Positions 6,507 through 11,039 of a stretch of 11,039 bases of DNA are shown here, piece by piece (the stretch's first letter is position 1; each line of letters begins with the position of its first letter). Source of the stretch: Caldithrix sp. RBG_13_44_9. Lineage in GTDB: Bacteria; Calditrichota; Calditrichia; RBG-13-44-9. The position numbers were made by a program, and so were the translations under genes. The notes under the pieces are model-generated. The model saw only the letters and a list, made by a program, of their open reading frames with translations, was not told where the DNA came from and searched no databases. The stretch spans positions 3,404-14,442 of the forward strand of contig MESS01000046.1 in assembly GCA_001771055.1 (NCBI GenBank), in the 5' to 3' direction.

Positions 6507-6612
6507 AGTAAGGTTTCCAGTTAAGTTAGGTTGTGGATGCTAGACCATTAAAATTAGGTATAGTGAACGTAGAGGTGCTTTATGGTAGTCAGGTTATTCT
6601 GTTTTTTGCTGA

Positions 6613-6641
6613 AATATATTTAAGAAAAGCCAAAAGAACAA
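6613..6641 (-). promoter_or_regulatory. Minus-strand sigma70-like promoter of the flavodoxin-aldo/keto reductase operon
   Basis: Read on the minus strand, -35 TTGTTC (6641-6636) and -10 TATATT (6618-6613) are separated by exactly 17 bp. The transcript would begin near 6606, about 100 nt before the flavodoxin ATG. The -35 box is one arm of the palindrome at 6636-6651, so a protein bound there would block RNA polymerase. Confidence 0.6.
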
Positions 6642-6651
6642 ACGTTTGTTC
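6636..6651. promoter_or_regulatory. LacI-type operator, 16-bp perfect palindrome
   Basis: GAACAAACGTTTGTTC equals its own reverse complement. The central CG flanked by AAA/TTT is typical of LacI/GalR-family operators, where a hinge-helix leucine enters the central CpG step. It lies in the intergenic region between the minus-strand operon and the lacI-type gene at 6895, and it covers the -35 box of the minus-strand promoter. Repression of that operon by the neighbouring regulator is the natural inference. Confidence 0.65.
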
Positions 6652-6794
6652 AAATTATTAGTTTGTCGAGATGCCAGGTTATAATTTAATTATTACATAA
6701 TAATTCTATTTAGTGGTATTTATAACCGATTTATATAATTATTTCATTAAATATGTAATAAGGTGAGTTGATAAATAAATTGTTTAAAAAGAGG

Positions 6795-6823
6795 TTGACA
6801 AATTAATGTGGAAAATTTATATT
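6795..6823 (+). promoter_or_regulatory. Consensus-like promoter of the LacI-family gene
   Basis: The -35 box TTGACA (6795-6800) is a perfect consensus. The -10 box TATATT (6818-6823) follows after 17 bp. The start of transcription should be near 6830, giving a leader of about 65 nt before the ATG at 6895. Confidence 0.65.
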
Positions 6824-6828
6824 ATTTA

Positions 6829-6842
6829 TGCAAACCATTGCA
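6829..6842. promoter_or_regulatory. Imperfect inverted repeat TGCAA-N4-TTGCA at the lacI transcription start
   Basis: The arms TGCAA (6829-6833) and TTGCA (6838-6842) are exact reverse complements around ACCA. The site coincides with the predicted +1 of the lacI promoter, a good place for autorepression. Its sequence differs from the palindrome at 6636, so if it is a site it may belong to another regulator. Confidence 0.35.
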
Positions 6843-6862
6843 CTGCTTAAATGGCCTGCTAG

Positions 6863-6881
6863 TAATGGATTAAACCCATTA
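6863..6881 (+). repeat. Inverted repeat TAATGG-N7-CCATTA in the lacI leader
   Basis: The two 6-bp arms (6863-6868 and 6876-6881) could form a small hairpin in the mRNA, ending 13 nt before the ATG. It may affect ribosome access or be a weak operator. The only ribosome-site candidate, AGG, follows it. Confidence 0.3.
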
Positions 6882-6894
6882 ATTAGGTAAAATC

Positions 6895-7941
6895 ATGGCA
6901 GTGACCCTCCGAGATATCGCCCGCAAAGCCGGGATCTCCACCTCCACCGCCTCGCGGGTACTCAATGGTAAGACTGAAAAGTACCGAATCAGCCAAAAAA
7001 CTCAGATTCTGGTACAAAAAGCCGCCCAACAACTGGCCTATCGACCTAACCAGTTGGCCAGAGGATTACGCTTAAAGAAAACCCATACAATTGGCCTGGT
7101 CCTCCCCGATATCTCTAATCCCTTCTTTGCTTATGTCGCCCGCATCATTCAAATCCATGCCTTCCAGGCTGGCTATAGCCTTTTTGTCTGTAATACCGAT
7201 GAAAATCAAGTCACTGAGATCAAACAGATCGAACTGCTGCTGAGTTATAAACTGGATGGCCTTATCATCATGCCGGTGGGGGTGAAATATGAACATATCC
7301 TGCGCCTGGTTCAGGAGCATCTGCCTTTTGTGCTCATCGACCGTTCTTTTGATGAGATCGATGCCAATTCAGTGGTAGTAGACAACTACAGTGGTGCCTA
7401 TAAAGCGGTTGAACATTTGATTGAAAATGGCCACCACCGGATTGCTATTATTCAGGGTCTGCCGGATACCTACACCAATACTGCCCGGGTTAAAGGCTAT
7501 CGTGATGCTCTGTCTCATTATCATATTCCGGTAGATCCCGACCTGATCGTGGGGAATGACTTCCGACAGGAAAATGGATACATTGAGACAAAACTGTTAC
7601 TAAAACTAGAAACACCGCCAACCGCCTTATTCACAACCAGTGATCTAATAACCCTGGGTGCCCTGCAGGCTATATATGAAGAACATATCAATGTTCCCAA
7701 AGATATTTCCCTGGTCGCTTTCGATGATGTGGATTTTGCCCCGTACCTGCTTGCACCACTTAGCGCTGTCCAGCAACCGAAAGAATTAATGGGTGAGATT
7801 GCAGTAAAATTGCTGATTAATGATATGAGATCGAAAGGAAAATTTGATAAAAAAAGAATTGTCTTAGAACCAAAACTCATGATTCGAAAATCGGTCTTGC
7901 GGGTTCAGGCTTCCCAGCCGGTTGCAGCCTTATCAGACTGA
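6895..7941 (+). CDS. LacI/GalR-family transcriptional regulator
   Basis: This DNA-binding repressor senses a small molecule, normally a sugar, through a periplasmic-binding-protein-like core. The 348 residues start with the family helix-turn-helix (about 4-23, TLRDIARKAGIS-TSTASRVLNG), followed by the hinge helix YRPNQLARGLRLKK (49-62), whose ALR-type leucine contacts a central CpG in the operator. The core has the usual landmarks: TIGLVLPDISNPFF, the VVDNYSGAYKAVEHLIENGH segment, GYRDAL, TTSDLITLGALQA and VAFDDVDFAPYLLAP. The length is standard and the start is unambiguous. It is divergent from the flavodoxin/aldo-keto reductase operon and heads the run leading into the ABC transporter, so it probably controls both. 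The 16-bp palindrome at 6636-6651 is its likely operator. Its ligand cannot be told from the sequence. Confidence 0.93.
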   Translation: MAVTLRDIARKAGISTSTASRVLNGKTEKYRISQKTQILVQKAAQQLAYRPNQLARGLRLKKTHTIGLVLPDISNPFFAYVARIIQIHAFQAGYSLFVCNTDENQVTEIKQIELLLSYKLDGLIIMPVGVKYEHILRLVQEHLPFVLIDRSFDEIDANSVVVDNYSGAYKAVEHLIENGHHRIAIIQGLPDTYTNTARVKGYRDALSHYHIPVDPDLIVGNDFRQENGYIETKLLLKLETPPTALFTTSDLITLGALQAIYEEHINVPKDISLVAFDDVDFAPYLLAPLSAVQQPKELMGEIAVKLLINDMRSKGKFDKKRIVLEPKLMIRKSVLRVQASQPVAALSD

Positions 7942-8067
7942 ACCTTGACCCCTCATGTTCAATTATAGTCCGGTTGTTTCAATAATAATATCTATAAAGC
8001 ACTAGGGAAATTTATTTTTAAAATCAGTCTGAAATTCAATTAAGTGTTCAATAAGATGGAGCGGATC

Positions 8068-8934
8068 ATGAAAAAAACTCTCCTGCCCTTTTTAATCTCC
8101 TTTTCTTTGGTTTTCATTTTCTGTCTGACTTTTATCCGTTGCACGGAAGAGAGTAGCACTACTCTTGCTCCTTATGAAGGTCAGAGAAATCTGGAAATGC
8201 TGAAAGTTACCCTGAATTATACTCCGGATATCCAGTGGTTGGGTGGGCGGGTGGCAGCAGTAGGAGTGAATAAGGGAAAGCGGGCGGCACTCGACACCTC
8301 ACTGGTCTGGCTCACTACAGCCCAGGATAATTCTATTAGTTCTTATGTAACTGTGGGCGAAAATACTGATGTTGATAAAATTCTTTCCTGTGGTGGAACT
8401 CCGGTGGATAGTCTGCAGGATGAAACTGAATATACCTTCTGGGTTGCTGAAAAGGCTGCGCTTGATGCCTTATTTGACAGCACTGCCATGTCACCCGAAT
8501 TCTTTTCGGACAGCACTTTCATCTTGCGTTTTCTTCTGAAAGGTCAATTTGGGGGAGCGAAAGATCCGCAGGGGGATCTAATCGTCCAACTGAAAGTATT
8601 CCGGGAGGAAACCCTAATGGAAGATAAATATATTATCGACTGGACTCCCAATACCATTCCTTTCCGTCGTATTGCCATCAGGGAAGGTTCATTTGGGGCT
8701 TTCACTGAGTTGATCTGGCATATTGTCACCCCGGATGGAGTGCCAGACAACATCTATCCTCCAGTGGTTATTGGAAGTACCATACCCGGAACCGATCTTG
8801 CTATCCCCTGGCCGGAAACCGGCTTTGAAAGCAATACTGTTTATTTTGTCTGGATGGCCAACAGTGACTGGGTGATCAATGATTTCCGACCCAGTGCCCC
8901 GGGCTATGCCTGGTACCGGATTTTCGCTTTTTAA
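8068..8934 (+). CDS. Putative lipoprotein with two similar beta-rich repeats, unknown family
   Basis: I do not recognise the family. The frame is open from 8044, but GGAG lies 6 nt before the ATG at 8068, which then opens a typical signal peptide (MKKTLLPFLISF and a hydrophobic stretch to about residue 24). Cys25 follows FIR, a poor lipobox because of the Arg at -1, so lipidation is likely but not sure. With Thr at +2 an outer-membrane location is possible. The 288-residue protein seems to contain two related halves. LVWLTTAQDNSISSYVTVG with TEYTFWV in the first resembles LIWHIVTPDGVPDNIYPPVV with TVYFVWM in the second, as in a pair of Ig- or FN3-like sandwiches. It lies between lacI and the solute-binding protein, 22 nt before the latter, so it is probably cotranscribed and may help capture the transported compound at the surface. 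Confidence 0.7.
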   Translation: MKKTLLPFLISFSLVFIFCLTFIRCTEESSTTLAPYEGQRNLEMLKVTLNYTPDIQWLGGRVAAVGVNKGKRAALDTSLVWLTTAQDNSISSYVTVGENTDVDKILSCGGTPVDSLQDETEYTFWVAEKAALDALFDSTAMSPEFFSDSTFILRFLLKGQFGGAKDPQGDLIVQLKVFREETLMEDKYIIDWTPNTIPFRRIAIREGSFGAFTELIWHIVTPDGVPDNIYPPVVIGSTIPGTDLAIPWPETGFESNTVYFVWMANSDWVINDFRPSAPGYAWYRIFAF

Positions 8935-8956
8935 CTCAACAGAGAAGGGATACGAT

Positions 8957-10285
8957 TTGCAGAAATTCATTTTGTTTTTATTTGCAATTTCAATTCTGTT
9001 TCTGATCATTTTTTCCTGCGATAGTTCCGAGAAACAACCAGGGGATAAAATTACCATCACTTTCTGGCACAGCTTTGTTTCTTCAACCATCCCCGCCCTG
9101 AATGAACTGCTTGCCATGTTCGAAAAGGAACATCCGGAGATTACCATAAGAGCCCAGTATATTCCGACCGGCGATGCACTGATCCAGAAACTGATCACGG
9201 CTGTTCAAAGTAAAACCGCTCCCGATATCTCCTGGCTGCATTCTGATTTCATGCAGGACCTCGTGGAGGCAGATGCCATCTATAAAATGGAAGATTTCAT
9301 CAGCGGTCCGGATAGCGTCAGACGGGAAGACCTTAATGATATCTATCCAGCCCTGATCCGCTATGCATCTTGGCGAGGGGTCCTGTACAGCTTGCCGATG
9401 GAAGCCACCAATCTGGCGCTGATCTACAACAAGGAAATGTTCCGGCAGGCCGGCTTGAATCCGGAACAGCCACCCCGTACCTGGGAGGAACTGCATGAAT
9501 ATGCCAAGAAGCTTACCTTTGATAAAGATGGTGATGGGAAATTTGAGCAGGTGGGATTATTTCTGCCGATTTTCCCGGCTGCCGGTCCGCTGAGCTCCTG
9601 GATGGTTTGGCAATGGCTGCCATACCTCTGGCAGGCTGATGGAGAAATAATCAATGAGGAGCAGACCCGGGTGATCTTCAATGAGGAAGCTGGTGTACAG
9701 GCATTGACTCTCTGGCAGAACATTTTTAATGATATTAAACTAAGTACTTTTACGACGGATTATGATGTGGCTTTCGCATCCCGGCATCTGGCCATGTCCA
9801 TGGACGGTCCCTGGAATCTGCCACGTTTTGAAAAGATGATGCAGAATCTGGACTGGGGATTTGCACCTTTACCCGCTGGACCAAAGAAAAGTGCGACTGT
9901 GGTGGGTGGAGAGTATCTGGCTATTTTTAAGCAGAGTAAGCATCCAGCTGAAGCCTGGAAATTTCTGAAATGGATCATCCGGCCGGAAATTCAAGCCTTC
10001 TGGTCTATGAAATCCGGTTACCTGCCTATCCGCCACGCAGTTTCCAAAATCCCGGAATTTCAGGAATATCTGAACAGCCATCCCAATTTTAAAGTATTCG
10101 TTCAACAGATGGAAGTGGGACAGGCGCAACGTCCCATTGATTTCTATGGAATTGAGATTACCCGCTATGTGGCGGAGGCCATTGAAAAAGCAACAATCGG
10201 AAAAGTTTATCCGAAAACAGCACTGGACGAAGCGGCAGTGAAAGCCAATAAACTTTTATCTTCAGTAGCAGAGAGAAATGATTAG
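8957..10285 (+). CDS. ABC transporter solute-binding lipoprotein, family 1 (sugar type)
   Basis: This protein would bind a carbohydrate in the periplasm and deliver it to the permease encoded next. The likely start is the TTG at 8957, preceded by AGAAGGGA at 6 nt. An upstream in-frame ATG at 8879 would put a non-signal stretch first and overlap the preceding gene by 56 nt. From the TTG there are 442 residues. MQKFILFLFAISILFLIIFSC is a lipoprotein signal with Cys21; Asp22 at +2 is the classic inner-membrane retention signal in enterobacteria. The mature part begins KITITFWHSF and continues with the family pattern: ALNELLAMFEKEHPEI, LIYNKEMFRQAGLNPEQPPRTWEEL, FASRHLAMSMDGPWNLP and PAEAWKFLKWI. 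This places it in solute-binding protein family 1 (MalE/UgpB-like). The ligand is unknown. The permease gene follows after 6 nt. Confidence 0.9.
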   Translation: MQKFILFLFAISILFLIIFSCDSSEKQPGDKITITFWHSFVSSTIPALNELLAMFEKEHPEITIRAQYIPTGDALIQKLITAVQSKTAPDISWLHSDFMQDLVEADAIYKMEDFISGPDSVRREDLNDIYPALIRYASWRGVLYSLPMEATNLALIYNKEMFRQAGLNPEQPPRTWEELHEYAKKLTFDKDGDGKFEQVGLFLPIFPAAGPLSSWMVWQWLPYLWQADGEIINEEQTRVIFNEEAGVQALTLWQNIFNDIKLSTFTTDYDVAFASRHLAMSMDGPWNLPRFEKMMQNLDWGFAPLPAGPKKSATVVGGEYLAIFKQSKHPAEAWKFLKWIIRPEIQAFWSMKSGYLPIRHAVSKIPEFQEYLNSHPNFKVFVQQMEVGQAQRPIDFYGIEITRYVAEAIEKATIGKVYPKTALDEAAVKANKLLSSVAERND

Positions 10286-10291
10286 AGTAGT

Positions 10292-11039
10292 ATGATTAGG
10301 TGGAAAGATCAACAGAGTAAATCATCGCCGGGGAGTTTTTCTGGAAAGCATTTAAAAAAGCAGCATGCCTCGCGGCGCAGCGGCTGGAGTGCACTGCTGT
10401 TTTTATCCCCCACCCTGGTCATTTTTGTAACCTTTATCATTTTTCCGGTCTTCTTCTCGTTTTATCTCAGTTTTCATGAATGGAATATGTTCAGTTCAGA
10501 AACTTCCTATGTAGGATTGAAAAATTATACCCGTATGCTGGGTGACAGTGATTTCTGGATGGTACTGAAACATACCTTCGTTTATACTTTCGGTACGGTG
10601 CCGCTCAATATGGTGCTCTCACTGTTCATTGCTTATATGCTGAACCAGAAATTGTTAGGAAAGAAATTATTACGCACAGCTTTGTTTGCACCGGTGATCA
10701 TCTCACCGGTCTCGGCAGCGGTGATCTGGAGATGGCTGTATGATCCCAATTTCGGATTGATCAATTATTTTATCAGTCTGTTTGGAGTGGATACCATCAA
10801 CTGGCTGAATGATCCCACCGCCGCTATGTTTGCCCTGATTGTGATGGGAGTATGGAAGACTTTCGGTATCAACATGGTTCTTTTTGCAGCTGGATTGCAG
10901 GCTATTCCAGACAGTTACTATGATGCAGCCCAGATTGATGGTGCCGGCCGCTGGGCAAAATTCTGGTATATTACTATTCCCTTGCTGAGCCCCACTACTT
11001 TTTTCATCATGGTGATGTCCATGATCAGTTCCTTCCAGG
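10292..11039 (+). CDS. ABC sugar transporter permease, MalF/UgpA type (cut by window edge)
   Basis: The first membrane component of the importer starts with the ATG at 10292, 6 nt after the solute-binding protein gene, and stays open for 249 codons to the window end. The first 30 residues are basic and polar. A first transmembrane segment follows (about 34-58, ALLFLSPTLVIFVTFIIF), then more at about 92-115, 130-148, 178-200 and 230-247. The cytoplasmic EAA loop, the contact for the ATPase, is visible at about 209-230 as YYDAAQIDGAGRWAKF followed by IP. A protein of this class has about 290-310 residues, so roughly 50 are missing. A second permease would be expected beyond the edge. The ribosome site is weak, fitting translational coupling with the preceding gene. 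Confidence 0.9.
   Translation, partial: MIRWKDQQSKSSPGSFSGKHLKKQHASRRSGWSALLFLSPTLVIFVTFIIFPVFFSFYLSFHEWNMFSSETSYVGLKNYTRMLGDSDFWMVLKHTFVYTFGTVPLNMVLSLFIAYMLNQKLLGKKLLRTALFAPVIISPVSAAVIWRWLYDPNFGLINYFISLFGVDTINWLNDPTAAMFALIVMGVWKTFGINMVLFAAGLQAIPDSYYDAAQIDGAGRWAKFWYITIPLLSPTTFFIMVMSMISSFQ

Noticed and set aside
7942..8067. Promoter TTGACC at 7945 for the lipoprotein-transporter operon
   Set aside because: The nearest -10-like box, TATAGT at 7964, lies only 13 bp away, too close for sigma70. The genes may depend on readthrough from lacI or on an unrecognised promoter.
8689..9198. A 169-codon minus-strand open frame across the lipoprotein/solute-binding protein junction
   Set aside because: It is antisense to two well supported genes and shows no recognisable motif or ribosome site.
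1..11039. CRISPR array, transposase or toxin-antitoxin pair
   Set aside because: No regularly spaced repeats, no transposase-like frame and no small paired genes with ribosome sites were found on either strand.

Overview
The window looks like chromosomal DNA from a Gram-negative, heterotrophic bacterium of moderate GC content. It carries lipoprotein-type signal peptides, strong sigma70-like -35/-10 boxes and AT-rich intergenic DNA. The mix of a stand-alone GMP-synthase-type ATP pyrophosphatase, a LacI regulator, a PhyH-family oxygenase, an aldo/keto reductase, a xylose-isomerase-like protein and a family-1 sugar ABC transporter recalls sugar-rich genomes of FCB-type lineages (for example Calditrichota or KSB1). 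That placement is an impression from gene content, not a result.

Layout. Positions 1-1144 (minus strand) hold the start of an unrecognised gene and, upstream of it, a 320-residue GMP-synthase-like ATP-PPase that lacks a glutaminase domain. Positions 1145-2020 are AT-rich and gene-poor. They contain a good promoter followed by only the 5' 43 nt of a tRNA-Lys(CTT), then short repeats and no 3' half, so this looks like a recombination or integration scar. Positions 2021-3968 (plus) hold a zinc-dependent polyol/alcohol dehydrogenase and a xylose-isomerase-like TIM barrel that is broken by a -1 frameshift at a run of seven T. Positions 4017-6506 (minus) hold a flavodoxin-family gene with an in-frame amber stop, an aldo/keto reductase that overlaps it by ATGA, and a phytanoyl-CoA-dioxygenase-like oxygenase. 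Positions 6507-6894 are a divergent control region: a 16-bp perfect palindrome with a central CG sits on the -35 box of the minus-strand promoter, and a consensus-like promoter drives lacI on the plus strand. Positions 6895-11039 (plus) hold lacI, a two-repeat lipoprotein of unknown family, an ABC solute-binding lipoprotein and the first 249 codons of its MalF/UgpA-type permease.

How it may work together. The solute-binding protein and permease would import a carbohydrate. The zinc dehydrogenase, the TIM-barrel isomerase/epimerase, the aldo/keto reductase and the PhyH oxygenase could act on it by oxidation, epimerisation and hydroxylation. The LacI protein would sense it and repress through the palindrome. 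The substrate cannot be read from the sequence.

The two broken reading frames and the cut tRNA lie within about 5 kb of each other. They suggest either a decaying accessory region or assembly errors. The frameshift sits on a textbook U_UUU_UUU heptamer, so a recoding explanation is possible but less likely than an indel.
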